Shown here piece after piece: positions 36,984-45,654 of a stretch of DNA of 64,000 nucleotides (position 1 is its first letter; every line of letters starts with the position of its first letter). The stretch lies in contig NZ_FNSO01000003.1 of assembly GCF_900105945.1 (NCBI RefSeq), forward strand, positions 1 to 64,000, read 5' to 3'. The position numbers and the translations under genes were made by a program. The DNA comes from Amycolatopsis tolypomycina (GTDB lineage Bacteria; Actinomycetota; Actinomycetes; Mycobacteriales; Pseudonocardiaceae). Under the pieces are notes generated by a model. It worked only from the letters and a program-made list of their open reading frames with translations, did not search any database and was not told the origin of the DNA.

Positions 36984-37802
36984 TCACGCACCCAGGTTCT
37001 TCACGGGCAGGCCGGGCCCGCCCTGCCGGAGTTCCTTCGACAGCGGGGTGTTCTTGTAGAACTGGCCGTAGATGCGGGCGACCGTGCCGTCCGCGATCGC
37101 CTTCGCGAGGCCGTCGTTGAGCTTGGTCAGCAGGTCCGTGTTCTTCTTGGCCACGGCGAACGCCGACGGGGTGTCCTTGTCCTCGACGGTGTAGCCCAGC
37201 TCCAGCGGGACGGCCGGGTTCTGGTCCAGGTACTTCTGGCCGATGTCCTGCGGCACGACCCAGCCGTCGAGGGTGCCGTTCTTCAGCTGCGCGAAGCCGG
37301 CGTTGTAGTCGGGGAAGCGGACGACCTGGGCCCCGGCGACCTTGCCCGCGAACTCGTCCTGCACCGAACCCTGGACCACGCCGAGGCGCTTCCCGCCCAG
37401 CGCGGCGAGGTCCTTGAGGTTCGCGCCCTTCGCCGTGACGATCGTGGTGAAGCCGGTGTTGTAGCCGTTGGAGAAGGCCACCGTCTTCTTGCGGGCCTCG
37501 GTGCTCGAGATCGTCGAGCTGCCGATGTCGAACTTGCCGCCCGCGACGCCGGCGAGCAGGCTCGAGAACTCGGTGCCGACGAACTCGACCTCGAAGCCTT
37601 CACGCTTGGCGATGTCGCGCAGCAGCTCGTTGTCGTAGCCGGTGAACCGGCCGTTCTCCAGGTAGATCGACGGCGGGGCGTCGCTCAGCGTCCCGACGCG
37701 CAGGGTGGTCGACCCCGCGTCGGAGCCACCGCAGGCGGCGAGGGTCAACGTCAGCGCGCCCGCGGTCAGGGCGGCGGCGATCTTGGACAGCGTGGATCTC
37801 AT
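36984..37802 (-). CDS. Amino acid ABC transporter substrate-binding lipoprotein, first in the operon
   Basis: A 272-residue SBP family 3 lipoprotein with lipobox LTLAACGG, the most divergent of the three (TGYDNELLRDIAKREGFEVE, SSTISSTEARKKTVAFSNGY). ATG 37802 has GGAAGAAG upstream; an in-frame start four codons further out is possible. It heads the five-gene operon; the 114 bases upstream hold its promoter. Confidence 0.93.
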   Translation of the reverse strand: MRSTLSKIAAALTAGALTLTLAACGGSDAGSTTLRVGTLSDAPPSIYLENGRFTGYDNELLRDIAKREGFEVEFVGTEFSSLLAGVAGGKFDIGSSTISSTEARKKTVAFSNGYNTGFTTIVTAKGANLKDLAALGGKRLGVVQGSVQDEFAGKVAGAQVVRFPDYNAGFAQLKNGTLDGWVVPQDIGQKYLDQNPAVPLELGYTVEDKDTPSAFAVAKKNTDLLTKLNDGLAKAIADGTVARIYGQFYKNTPLSKELRQGGPGLPVKNLGA

Positions 37803-37916
37803 CGCTTCTTCCATGGTGAGGACAAGCGCTCGGCAGCGCTCCGTGGTCAGCGATCGAGATTAGGGATTTCGCCCGTTCGAGTGGATTCGTTCCAGTCCGT
37901 GGACTCGTGCGTCAGC

Positions 37917-39344
37917 TCACAGAATGGGCTGAGGCGCGTAGCCCGCGGCCTCGGGGAACCGCTCGAGCACCTGTGCGACGCGCTCGGCCACCTGGGCGAC
38001 CTGACGGCCGGCCGTGCCGGTGAAGGAGATCCGGTCGGCGAGGAGTTTGTCCAGCTCACCGCGGTCGAGCGGGATGCGCTCGTCGGCCGCGAACCGGTCG
38101 AGCAGGTCGTTGTCCGCGCGGCCTTCGCGCATCTCGAGCGCGACGGCGACCGCGTGCTCCTTGATCGCTTCGTGGGCCGTCTCACGTCCGACGCCGGCGC
38201 GGACCGACGCCATCAGCACCTTCGTCGTGGTGAGGAACGGCAGATAGCGATCGAGCTCACGCTCGATCACCGCGGGGAAGGCGCCGAACTCGGCGAGCAC
38301 GGTGAGGAACGTCTCCAGCAGGCCGTCGAGGGCGAAGAACGCGTCCGGCAGCGCGACCCGGCGGACGACCGAGTCGGAGACGTCGCCCTCGTTCCACTGG
38401 TCGCCGGCCAGCTCGCCGATCATCGAGAGGTAGCCGCGCAGCACGACGGCCAGACCGTTCACGCGCTCGCACGAGCGGGTGTTCATCTTGTGCGGCATGG
38501 CGGACGAGCCCACCTGGCCGGGCTTGAAGCCCTCGGTGACCAGCTCGTGGCCGGCCATCAGCCGGATGGTCTTGGCCAGGCTGGACGGCGCCGCGGCGAG
38601 CTGGACCACAGTGGACAGCACGTCGAAGTCGAGCGAGCGCGGGTACACCTGGCCGACGCTGACGAACCGGCGACCGAAGCCGAGGTGCTGCATGACGCGG
38701 TCCTCGAGCTCGTCCAAAGTGGACTCGTCACCGAGCAGGTCGAGCATGTCCTGCGCGGTGCCGACCGGGCCCTTGATGCCGCGCAGCGGGTAGCGCTCGA
38801 TGAGGTTGTCGAGCCGCTCGAACGCGACCAGCAGCTCGTCGGCCGCCGTGGCGAACCGCTTGCCGAGCGTGGTGGCCTGCGCGGCGACGTTGTGCGAGCG
38901 CCCGGCCATGACGGTGTCCGCGTGCTCGACGGCGAGGGCGGCCAGCCGCGCGAGCACGGCGGCGACGCGGGTGCGCACGAGTTCGAGGGAGCGGAGCAGC
39001 TGCAGCTGCTCGACGTTCTCGGTGAGGTCGCGCGAGGTCATGCCCTTGTGGATGTGCTCCTGGCCGGCGAGGTCGCTGAACTCCTCGATCCGCGCCTTGA
39101 CGTCGTGGCGGGTGACGCGCTCGCGGGCCGCGATCGACTCGAGGTCGACGTTCTCCAGCACGCGCTCGTAGGCCTCGACCACCCCGTCGGGCACCTCGAC
39201 GCCGAGGTCCTGCTGTGCCTTCAGGACGGCGAGCCAGAGCTGCCGTTCCAGGACGACCTTCTGCTCCGGGGACCAGAGCGAGACCAGCTCCGCGGAGGCG
39301 TAGCGGGCGGCGAGTACGTTCGGAATGCGGGGCTTGTCCGTCAC
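37917..39344 (-). CDS. purB: Adenylosuccinate lyase
   Basis: PurB cleaves SAICAR to AICAR and adenylosuccinate to AMP. The 475-residue product has the fumarase/aspartase superfamily signature in GSSAMPHKMNTRSCERV and the active-site regions MTSRDLTENVEQLQL and VMAGRSHNVAAQATTLG. GTG 39344 (VTDKPRIPNVLAARYAS) is the family start; the longer frame upstream is unlike PurB. The ribosome site is modest (GAGGGC). It lies about 7.5 kb upstream of purC on the same strand. Confidence 0.97.
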   Translation of the reverse strand: MTDKPRIPNVLAARYASAELVSLWSPEQKVVLERQLWLAVLKAQQDLGVEVPDGVVEAYERVLENVDLESIAARERVTRHDVKARIEEFSDLAGQEHIHKGMTSRDLTENVEQLQLLRSLELVRTRVAAVLARLAALAVEHADTVMAGRSHNVAAQATTLGKRFATAADELLVAFERLDNLIERYPLRGIKGPVGTAQDMLDLLGDESTLDELEDRVMQHLGFGRRFVSVGQVYPRSLDFDVLSTVVQLAAAPSSLAKTIRLMAGHELVTEGFKPGQVGSSAMPHKMNTRSCERVNGLAVVLRGYLSMIGELAGDQWNEGDVSDSVVRRVALPDAFFALDGLLETFLTVLAEFGAFPAVIERELDRYLPFLTTTKVLMASVRAGVGRETAHEAIKEHAVAVALEMREGRADNDLLDRFAADERIPLDRGELDKLLADRISFTGTAGRQVAQVAERVAQVLERFPEAAGYAPQPIL

Positions 39345-39390
39345 GCCCTCACGATACCTGCGCAGGTCAGCGCGGTGACGGCCCGGGGTT

Positions 39391-40536
39391 TCACCACTCG
39401 GCGAGGCCCCCGTCGTCGTGCCGCCAGACCGGTGACCGCCACGCGTGCCCGATCTCGTCCGCCCGGCGCACGGCCGCTTCGTCGACCTCGATGCCGAGTC
39501 CGGGCCCGAGCGGGCGGGCGGCGTAGCCGTCCTGGAAGGCGAAGATCGACGGATCCGCGAGGTACGTGGGTTCGCGGCCCTCGTGGTAGTGCATGCCCAC
39601 ACTTTGTTCCTGGATCAGGAAGTTCGGCGTCGCGAAGGCAACCTGCAGCGACGCCGCCAGCGAAATCGGCCCCAGCGGGCAGTGCGGGGCCAGCGAAGCG
39701 CCGTACATCTCGGCCAGCGCGCCGATCCGCCGCAGCTCGGAGATGCCGCCGGCGTGCGACGGGTCGGGCTGGACCACCGCGACACCGGCGTCGAGCACCG
39801 GCTTGAACTCCCACCGCGAATACAGCCGCTCGCCGAGTGCGATCGGCACCGTGGAGGCCTCGACGACCGCGCGCAGTGCGTCGCCTTGGGTCTCCGGGAG
39901 CACCGGCTCTTCGACGAACATCGGCTGGACGTCTTCCAGCATGCGCACCAGCCGGCGCGCCATCGCGGGCGAGACGCGGCCGTGGAAGTCGATGGCGAGG
40001 TCGCGGTGCGGGCCGAGCACCTCCCGCGCCTCCCAGGCGCGGGCGACCGCGGCGTCGGCCTCGGCCGGGGACGCGATCGCCGTCAGCGGGCCGGCGACGT
40101 TCATCTTGACCGCGGTGAACCCGGCCTCGACCTGGGCGGTCACGGCTTCGCGGATGCCGGCCGGGCGATCGCCGCCGACCCAGCTGTAGACGCGGACGCG
40201 GTCGCGGACCGGGCCGCCGAGCAGCTCGTGCACCGGCGCGTCGCGGACCTTGCCCGCGATGTCCCAGAGCGCGTGGTCGAACCCGGCGAGAGCGCTGGAG
40301 AGCACCGGGCCGCCGCGGTAGAACCCGCCGCGGCGCAGCACCTGCCAGTGGTCCTCGATGCGCAGCGGGTCCTGGCCGACGAGCAGCTCGGACAGCTCGT
40401 GCACGGCCGCGCGCACGGTCCCGGCGCGACCCTCGACCACCGGCTCGCCCCAGCCGCTGATCCCTTCGTCCGTGCTGACCTTGAGGAACAGCCAGCGCGG
40501 CGCGACCAGGAACGTTTCGATCGCGGTGATCTTCAC
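39391..40536 (-). CDS. dgoD: Galactonate dehydratase-like enolase-superfamily enzyme
   Basis: A 381-residue mandelate racemase/muconate lactonising family enzyme. Metal ligands and bases fit D-galactonate dehydratase: Asp in LAIDFHGRVSPAMARR, Glu in PMFVEEPVLPE, Glu in IALGERLYSRWEF and the catalytic His in SLAPHCPLGPISLAA. It dehydrates galactonate to 2-keto-3-deoxygalactonate. GTG 40536 with GGGGGAA upstream. It sits in a divergent cluster with an SDR, a KDPG-type aldolase, a lactonase and a FadR-type regulator, which supports the galactonate role. Confidence 0.88.
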   Translation of the reverse strand: MKITAIETFLVAPRWLFLKVSTDEGISGWGEPVVEGRAGTVRAAVHELSELLVGQDPLRIEDHWQVLRRGGFYRGGPVLSSALAGFDHALWDIAGKVRDAPVHELLGGPVRDRVRVYSWVGGDRPAGIREAVTAQVEAGFTAVKMNVAGPLTAIASPAEADAAVARAWEAREVLGPHRDLAIDFHGRVSPAMARRLVRMLEDVQPMFVEEPVLPETQGDALRAVVEASTVPIALGERLYSRWEFKPVLDAGVAVVQPDPSHAGGISELRRIGALAEMYGASLAPHCPLGPISLAASLQVAFATPNFLIQEQSVGMHYHEGREPTYLADPSIFAFQDGYAARPLGPGLGIEVDEAAVRRADEIGHAWRSPVWRHDDGGLAEW

Positions 40537-40553
40537 CCGGGTTCCCCCACTTC

Positions 40554-41231
40554 CTACGCGGAATCCTTGGCGGCGGACCAGCCGCCGTCGACGGTCAGCT
40601 CGGCCCCGGTGACGAACGACGCGGCGGCCGACAACAGGAACGCGATCACGTTCGCGACTTCTTCCGGGTCGCCGAGCCGGCCGACCGGCGTCGCCCGCGC
40701 GCTGCGTTCGCGGTCCTCGGGCGAGATGCGGTTCCAGGCCTCGGTGAGCACGGGCCCCGGCAGCACCGAGTTGACCCGCACGTCCGGGGCGTACTCGACG
40801 GCCAGCTGCCGGGCGAGCGCGACGAGGGCGCCCTTGCTCGCGGCGTACGCCGGGTGGCCCGGCAGGCCGAAGTGCGCGTGCACCGACGACACCAGCACGA
40901 TCGCCCCGCGCCGGGCCCGCAGCGACGGCAGGCACGCCTTCACGGCGAGGTAGGTGCCGGTCAGGTTGACGTCGAGCTGGCGCTGCCACTCGGCCCGGTC
41001 GATCTCGTGCAGCGATCCGGTGCTGGGCGTGTAGGCGTTGCTGACCAGGGCGTCCACTTCGCCGATGGCGGCCCAGGTGGCCTCGTCCCGGACGTCGCCG
41101 CGGACCGGCACGACACCGTCGGGGAGTTCGGCGATGTCCACACCCAGCACGCGGTAGCCGTCTGCCACGAGCTTCCGTGCGGTCGCCGCACCGATCCCGG
41201 ACGCCGCTCCGGTCACCACCGCTGTGGGCAT
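40554..41231 (-). CDS. SDR-family sugar dehydrogenase
   Basis: A 225-residue classical SDR. Cofactor motif VVTGAASGIGAATARKL, SNAY in place of NNAG, catalytic Ser in LVSSVHAHFG and Tyr-Lys in YAASKGALVALA, and the end VTGAELTVDGGWSA. The short acidic segment after strand 2 (GVDIAELPDG) favours NAD. In this cluster it most likely oxidises a sugar (galactose to the lactone); this is inference from context. It lies 17 bases upstream of the dehydratase gene. Confidence 0.85.
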   Translation of the reverse strand: MPTAVVTGAASGIGAATARKLVADGYRVLGVDIAELPDGVVPVRGDVRDEATWAAIGEVDALVSNAYTPSTGSLHEIDRAEWQRQLDVNLTGTYLAVKACLPSLRARRGAIVLVSSVHAHFGLPGHPAYAASKGALVALARQLAVEYAPDVRVNSVLPGPVLTEAWNRISPEDRERSARATPVGRLGDPEEVANVIAFLLSAAASFVTGAELTVDGGWSAAKDSA

Positions 41232-41266
41232 CGCCCCTCCTGTTCTCAGCGCACCCCGTCGAGGAT

Positions 41267-41285
41267 AAATCCTAAATTAGGATTT
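41267..41285. promoter_or_regulatory. 19-bp perfect palindrome, probable operator of the galactonate cluster
   Basis: AAATCCTAAATTAGGATTT: 9-bp arms around one central base, in an AT-rich island between the two divergent operons (starts at 41231 and 41305). Its size and symmetry suit a FadR/GntR dimer, which is encoded as the last gene of the plus-strand operon. Confidence 0.75.
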
Positions 41286-41304
41286 CACAAGGTAGGCTGC
41301 CGTC

Positions 41305-41922
41305 ATGAGCTACCGGTGGGAAATCATGGCGGACGCGGTGCGCCAAGGCGTCGTGGGAATCGTGCGCACCCGCGACGCGGACTCCGCGGTGGAGGCGGCC
41401 CGCGCGGCCCTCGAAGCCGGGCTGCGCTCGATCGAACTGCCGCTGACGAACCCCGGCGCCCTCGAAGCCATCGCCGGGCTCACCGCCGCCTACCCGGAGG
41501 CGACGATCGGCGCCGGCACGGTCCTCGACGAGACGTCCGCGGTGCTGGCGATCCACGCCGGGGCGCGGTTTCTCGTGTCGCCGTCGGTGGACACCGCGGT
41601 GATCCGGACCGCGCACCGGTACGGCGCGGCGGCGTTCCCCGGCGCCGGCTCGGTGACCGAAATCGTGTGGGCGCTGGAGGCAGGCGCCGACGCGGTGAAG
41701 GTGTTCCCGGCGTCGGCGCTCGGGCCGTCGTGGGTGTCGGACGTGCGGGCAGCGCTGCCGCAGGCCCCGCTGGTGCCCACCGGCGGCATCGGTCCCGAAG
41801 ACGTGCCAGGCTGGCTCTCGGCGGGTGCGGTCGCCTGCGGGATCGGCTCGGCGCTGACCCGCGGCACCGCCGCGGAGATCACCGCCCGGGTCGAGACGCT
41901 GTTGAGGAGCGCGCATGGCTGA
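41305..41922 (+). CDS. KDPG/KDPGal aldolase
   Basis: A 205-residue class-I aldolase of the Eda/DgoA family that splits 2-keto-3-deoxy-6-phospho-sugar acid into pyruvate and glyceraldehyde 3-phosphate. Glu in GLRSIELPLTNPGAL and the Schiff-base Lys in GADAVKVFPASALGPSW are present, with the phosphate-binding VPTGGIGPEDVPGWL. ATG 41305. Next to a galactonate dehydratase, the galacto isomer (DgoA role) is likely. It overlaps the lactonase start by 8 bases. Confidence 0.9.
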   Translation: MSYRWEIMADAVRQGVVGIVRTRDADSAVEAARAALEAGLRSIELPLTNPGALEAIAGLTAAYPEATIGAGTVLDETSAVLAIHAGARFLVSPSVDTAVIRTAHRYGAAAFPGAGSVTEIVWALEAGADAVKVFPASALGPSWVSDVRAALPQAPLVPTGGIGPEDVPGWLSAGAVACGIGSALTRGTAAEITARVETLLRSAHG

Positions 41923-42919
41923 GCTGGTCTTCGTCGGGTGCTACACCGGCGACGCGGGGAACGGCACCGGGATCACGACGCTTTCGCGGTCGCCGTCCGG
42001 CTCGTTGCGCGAAGTGGCTTCACTGCCGCTGGAATCGCCCTCGTGGCTGGTGCGCCACCCGTCGTTGCCCGTGCTGTACGCGGCCAACGAGACCACGGAC
42101 GGCAGCGTGACGGCGTTGGCCATTTCGCCGTCGGGCGAGCTGTCGGTCATCGGCACGGCCGAGACGGGCGGCGCGCACCCGTGCCACCTGGCGGTGACGC
42201 CGGACGGCCGGTTCCTGTTGTGCGCCAACTACACCGGCGGCAGCGTGGCGGTGTTCTCGCTGTCCGACTCGGGCGAACTGGCCGCCCGGACGGCGCTGGT
42301 CCGGCACAGCGGCACCGGCCCGGTGGCCGACCGCCAGGAAGCGGCGCACGTCCACATGGCGGTCCCGTCGCCGGACGGTTCCGTGGTGAGCGCGGTCGAC
42401 CTGGGCACGGACGAGATCCGCAGCTACACGCTGACGTCGTCGGGCGGGCTCGAGCCGCTGGCGGTGTCCTCGCTGCCGCCGGGCACCGGACCGCGCCAGC
42501 TGGTGCGGCGGCCGGGCACGGACCTGGCCTACGTCGTCGGCGAGCTGGCCGGAACGCTGATCACGGTCCGCGAGAAGTCGCCGGGCGCCTTCGAGGTCGT
42601 CGCTTCGACGCCGTCGACGCTGTCGTCCGTGAAGCCCAACCTGGTGGCCCACCTCGAACTGGCCGACTCGCGCCTGTACGTGTCGAACCGCGGCCCGGAC
42701 TGCGTGACGGAGTTCGCGCTGGACGACGCGGCCGCGGTGGCCGACCAGCCGTGCGGGGCGAACCCGCGGCACTTCGCGCTGGTGGACGGGACCTGCTACG
42801 TGGCCGCGCAGTCCGAGGACGCCATCACGGCGTTCACGCTGACCGCGTCCGGCGAGGCGGAACTGCGCTACCACCCGACGGGGTCACCGACGTTCGTGCT
42901 GCCGGTTTCGCTGCCTTGA
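41915..42919 (+). CDS. Beta-propeller lactonase (6-phosphogluconolactonase-like)
   Basis: A 334-residue seven-bladed propeller of the YbhE/Pgl family. Blade repeats are visible: LVFVGCYTGDAGNGTGITTL, HPCHLAVTPDGRFLLCANYT, SVAVFSLSDSGEL and AHVHMAVPSPDG. These enzymes open sugar lactones. Here it probably hydrolyses galactonolactone to galactonate ahead of the dehydratase. ATG 41915 overlaps the aldolase end, so expression is coupled. Confidence 0.88.
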   Translation: MAELVFVGCYTGDAGNGTGITTLSRSPSGSLREVASLPLESPSWLVRHPSLPVLYAANETTDGSVTALAISPSGELSVIGTAETGGAHPCHLAVTPDGRFLLCANYTGGSVAVFSLSDSGELAARTALVRHSGTGPVADRQEAAHVHMAVPSPDGSVVSAVDLGTDEIRSYTLTSSGGLEPLAVSSLPPGTGPRQLVRRPGTDLAYVVGELAGTLITVREKSPGAFEVVASTPSTLSSVKPNLVAHLELADSRLYVSNRGPDCVTEFALDDAAAVADQPCGANPRHFALVDGTCYVAAQSEDAITAFTLTASGEAELRYHPTGSPTFVLPVSLP

Positions 42920-42951
42920 CCCGGCCTCCATAATGCGGTCAACACCTGCTG

Positions 42952-42963
42952 GGAGGGCCCTCC
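42952..42963. promoter_or_regulatory. 12-bp palindrome covering the ribosome site of the FadR-type gene
   Basis: GGAGGGCCCTCC is self-complementary and contains the Shine-Dalgarno GGAGG, ending one base before the TTG start. It could hide the ribosome site in a hairpin or bind a regulator. Confidence 0.4.
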
Positions 42964-42964
42964 A

Positions 42965-43669
42965 TTGACCGAACACCGGCCACGCGGGCTGCACGGCCAG
43001 ACCGTGGAGGCCCTGGCCAGCCGGATCCTCTCCGAAGAGTGGGGTGAGGGCACCGTCCTGGACCTGCCCGCGCTGCGCGAAGAGCTCGACATCAGCCTGA
43101 CCGCGCTGCGCGAGGCGCTGAAGGTGCTGGCGGCCAAGGGCATGATCGACGCCCGGCAGAAGCGCGGCACCTTCGTCCAGCCGCGCGAGAAGTGGAACAT
43201 GCTCGACGCCGACGTCATGCGCTGGCAGACCGCCGCCGCCGACGATCCCGGGCTGCTCGACGAGCTGACCGAGGTCCGGACGGTCGTGGAGCCCGCCGCG
43301 GCCCGGATCGCCGCCGGGCGGGCGACCGAAGAAGACATCGAGGCCCTGCGGGACGCGCTCGCCGACATGGCCGCGGCGGGCGACGACCCGGACGCAAGCG
43401 TCCAGGCCGACCTCGCCTTCCACCGGCGGCTGATGGCCGCCACGCACAACAACTTCCTGATGCGGATGGAGCGGATCATCGCGATCGGGCTGGCCGAGCG
43501 CGACAAGGTGGTGCACGGGGCGCCGACCGCGGAAGACCCGGTGCCGAGCCACCGGAAGGTGTTCGACGCGATCGTCGCGGGTGACGCGGCCGCGGCCGAA
43601 CAGGCGATGCTGACGCTGGTCACCAAGGCCCGCGAAGACCTGGAGAAAGCTCAGCGCACCCGGTCCTGA
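42965..43669 (+). CDS. FadR/GntR-family regulator
   Basis: A 234-residue regulator. N-terminal winged helix: LDLPALREELDISLTALREAL, with KGMIDARQKRGTFVQ as the wing. The C-terminal FCD domain has its metal-ligand pattern (DLAFHRRLMAATHNNFLMRM, SHRKVFDAI). DgoR-type proteins of this class repress galactonate genes and sense the sugar acid or its product. It starts at TTG 42965 with GGGAGG upstream. It is the last gene of the plus-strand half of the galactonate cluster and overlaps the convergent TetR gene by 19 bases. Confidence 0.9.
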   Translation: MTEHRPRGLHGQTVEALASRILSEEWGEGTVLDLPALREELDISLTALREALKVLAAKGMIDARQKRGTFVQPREKWNMLDADVMRWQTAAADDPGLLDELTEVRTVVEPAAARIAAGRATEEDIEALRDALADMAAAGDDPDASVQADLAFHRRLMAATHNNFLMRMERIIAIGLAERDKVVHGAPTAEDPVPSHRKVFDAIVAGDAAAAEQAMLTLVTKAREDLEKAQRTRS

Positions 43670-44265
43670 TCCGTCGGCTCCAGCGCCGCCTGCAGCATCC
43701 GGGCCGCCGCCGCGCGGGGCTCCGGGTCGACCTCGACCAGCGCGTTGACGACCGCGCCGTCGACCAGCGCGACCAGCCGCGCCAGCTCGGTGGCGGTGAC
43801 CGGCGTGCCCGAGCGGGCGAAGATCTCCGTCAGCAGCTCGTTGAGCTGGGCCGACAGCGTCCGCATCAGCGGCCGCAGGTACGGGCGGCGGCCGGTGACG
43901 ACCAGCCGCTCGTAGCGCAGGAGGACGGCTTCGGCGTCGGCCGCCGGGTCGCCGCTCTCCGGGCCGAGCAGCATGTCCAGCACCAGCTCGACGGTGGCCT
44001 GCACGCCGCGGTTGCGGGTCGCGAGCTCCTCCAGCCGGCGGCGGCCGGTCGCCAGCTCGGCCTTCGCGTGGTGCTCGACGGCCGCGGTGACCAGGTCTTC
44101 CAGCGAGTCGAAGTAGTACGTCGTCGACGCCAGCGGCAGCCCGGCCCGCTCGGCGACCGCCCGGTGCCGCACGGCGTCGAACCCGCCCTCGACGAGCAGT
44201 TTCGCGGCGGCCTCGACGAGCGCGGCGCGCCGTCGCTCCCCCTTCGGGGTGGTCGCAGCGGTCAT
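43651..44265 (-). CDS. TetR-family repressor
   Basis: A 204-residue regulator. The helix-turn-helix is KGERRRAALVEAAAKLLVEG, then AVAERAGLPLASTTYYFDSLEDLV at about residues 30-52. The C-terminal part is a TetR ligand domain with no assigned ligand. ATG 44265. No obvious target gene is adjacent in divergent orientation; it lies tail-to-tail with the FadR-type gene and downstream of the sigma/anti-sigma pair. Confidence 0.88.
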   Translation of the reverse strand: MTAATTPKGERRRAALVEAAAKLLVEGGFDAVRHRAVAERAGLPLASTTYYFDSLEDLVTAAVEHHAKAELATGRRRLEELATRNRGVQATVELVLDMLLGPESGDPAADAEAVLLRYERLVVTGRRPYLRPLMRTLSAQLNELLTEIFARSGTPVTATELARLVALVDGAVVNALVEVDPEPRAAAARMLQAALEPTDQDRVR

Positions 44266-44299
44266 GGCCGGTCATTCTGCCAACTCGGCCGCCCCGGGC

Positions 44300-45016
44300 T
44301 CAGAAGCGGGGCGCGAGATCGTGCGCGAACTGCTCCACCTGCCCCGCGTACGGCGCCGTCGCTCCGGCGGCCGGCACGCTGACCAGCACCAACACCCCAC
44401 CGGACGCGGTGCCGAGCTGGGCCGTGACCGTGCCGGCGGGCTGGGACTTGAAGACCACCGGAATGCCCTTCGGGTACACCGCCGCGGCGACTTCGCCGCC
44501 CGGCACCGGGAACCCGGCGGACCGCGCCGCCGTCGAACAGGCGCCGCCCGGGACGGCCTGCGCGGCGGAGACGTGGCCGGGGAGCTCGCCAGCGAGGGCG
44601 ATGGCGAGCTCCCCGTCCACCTGTTCGCACCCGGAGGCGCCTTCGGCCAGTTGGCCGGTCTTCCCGTCCCCGGCACCCCCCTGCTGAGGTGGCTGGGCCG
44701 GGAAGTTCGGTGACTCCCCACCGACTTCAGGACGCATCGACCCGTCCCCGGGTTGCGCGACCCCCGGGCCGGAATGCACGGGCACACCGCTGTCCGTCGC
44801 CGCGGTCACCGACTTCGGAATGCCCCCGGAAAGCACTCCGTACGCCCCGAACCCGACGACGACCAGCGCGGCGGCGCTCACCCCCGCGGTGATCCGGTTC
44901 CGGCGGCGCACGGTCTGGCGCCGGGATTCGCGGACGACGTCGTCCGCGGTGAACGTCGGCGACGGCGCGTCCGGGGGCGCGGCGGAGAACAACGAGCGCA
45001 GCTCCTGCTCATCCAT
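44300..45016 (-). CDS. Single-pass membrane protein, probable anti-sigma factor
   Basis: A 238-residue protein. An acidic cytoplasmic N-terminus (MDEQELRSLFSAAPPDAPSP, then FTADDVVRESRRQTVRRRNR) is followed by one membrane helix (ITAGVSAAALVVVGFGAYGVLSG) and an extracytoplasmic domain of about 170 residues with several cysteines. Its ATG overlaps the end of the SigE-family sigma gene by 8 bases. That coupling, and the N-terminal cytoplasmic tail with a single helix, are the usual plan of an anti-sigma factor. No ZAS zinc motif is seen, so the assignment is from context. Confidence 0.7.
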   Translation of the reverse strand: MDEQELRSLFSAAPPDAPSPTFTADDVVRESRRQTVRRRNRITAGVSAAALVVVGFGAYGVLSGGIPKSVTAATDSGVPVHSGPGVAQPGDGSMRPEVGGESPNFPAQPPQQGGAGDGKTGQLAEGASGCEQVDGELAIALAGELPGHVSAAQAVPGGACSTAARSAGFPVPGGEVAAAVYPKGIPVVFKSQPAGTVTAQLGTASGGVLVLVSVPAAGATAPYAGQVEQFAHDLAPRF

Positions 45017-45518
45017 TGGTCTCCACCTCCCGTTCGAGGACCTGCCTCAGGTTCGCCAGCCCGCGGGCGGTCTGGCTCTTCACGTTGCCTTCGCTGCAGC
45101 CCAGCGCCTTCGCCGCGCCGGTCACGTCGAGTCCTTCGAAGAACCGCATCACCAGCACCGCCCGCTGCTTGGGCGGTACCTCCTTCAACGCCGCGAGCAG
45201 GTCTTCCCTGGTCGCGACGAGGTCGTCGAGGCCGGGCGTGTCGTCGGGCGGCTCGGGCAGCGTCTCGGTCTGCCACTCGCGCCGCCACGGCCGCCGTGAC
45301 TCGTCGATCGACGCCCGGACGAGCGTCTTGCGGACGTACGCGTCGGTCGCCGCGCGATCCCTGATCTTCTTCCACCTCCGGTGCAGTGCCACGAACGCCG
45401 TCTGCGCGAGGTCGTCCGCCCGGTGCCAGTCGCCGCAGAGCATGTACGCGGTCCGGCGCACGGCGTCCCGCCTGGCGGCGAAGTACTCCGCGAACTCCTG
45501 CTCGTCGCGCTGGTCCAC
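45009..45518 (-). CDS. ECF sigma factor, SigE-like family
   Basis: A protein of about 169 residues. Region 2: DEQEFAEYFAARRDAVRRTA, then GDWHRADDLAQTAFVALHRRW. Region 4: LKEVPPKQRAVLVMRFFEGL, then DVTGAAKALGCSEGNVKSQT. This matches the actinobacterial SigE-type (SigE70-like) ECF group. The GTG at 45518 has GGAG 11 bases upstream; GTG codons further out (e.g. 45578) would extend it by an unconserved tail. It directs RNA polymerase to a small regulon, probably including this operon. Confidence 0.88.
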   Translation of the reverse strand: MDQRDEQEFAEYFAARRDAVRRTAYMLCGDWHRADDLAQTAFVALHRRWKKIRDRAATDAYVRKTLVRASIDESRRPWRREWQTETLPEPPDDTPGLDDLVATREDLLAALKEVPPKQRAVLVMRFFEGLDVTGAAKALGCSEGNVKSQTARGLANLRQVLEREVETNG

Positions 45519-45654
45519 GCGCAGTCGTGCTCCGCTCTGTTGTCGGTCGCCCGGGAGGACGGAATCAGGGGCGTCCACGGTTGCACGGACCGAGTGGGTT
45601 CGACCACTCAAGGGCTGATTGATCCTCACGACGTGGGTGTGATGTGATCGGTCC

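Noticed and set aside
42950..42963. A terminator after the lactonase gene
   Set aside because: The palindrome is only 12 bp with no loop and is the ribosome site of the next gene on the same strand, so a regulatory reading is better.
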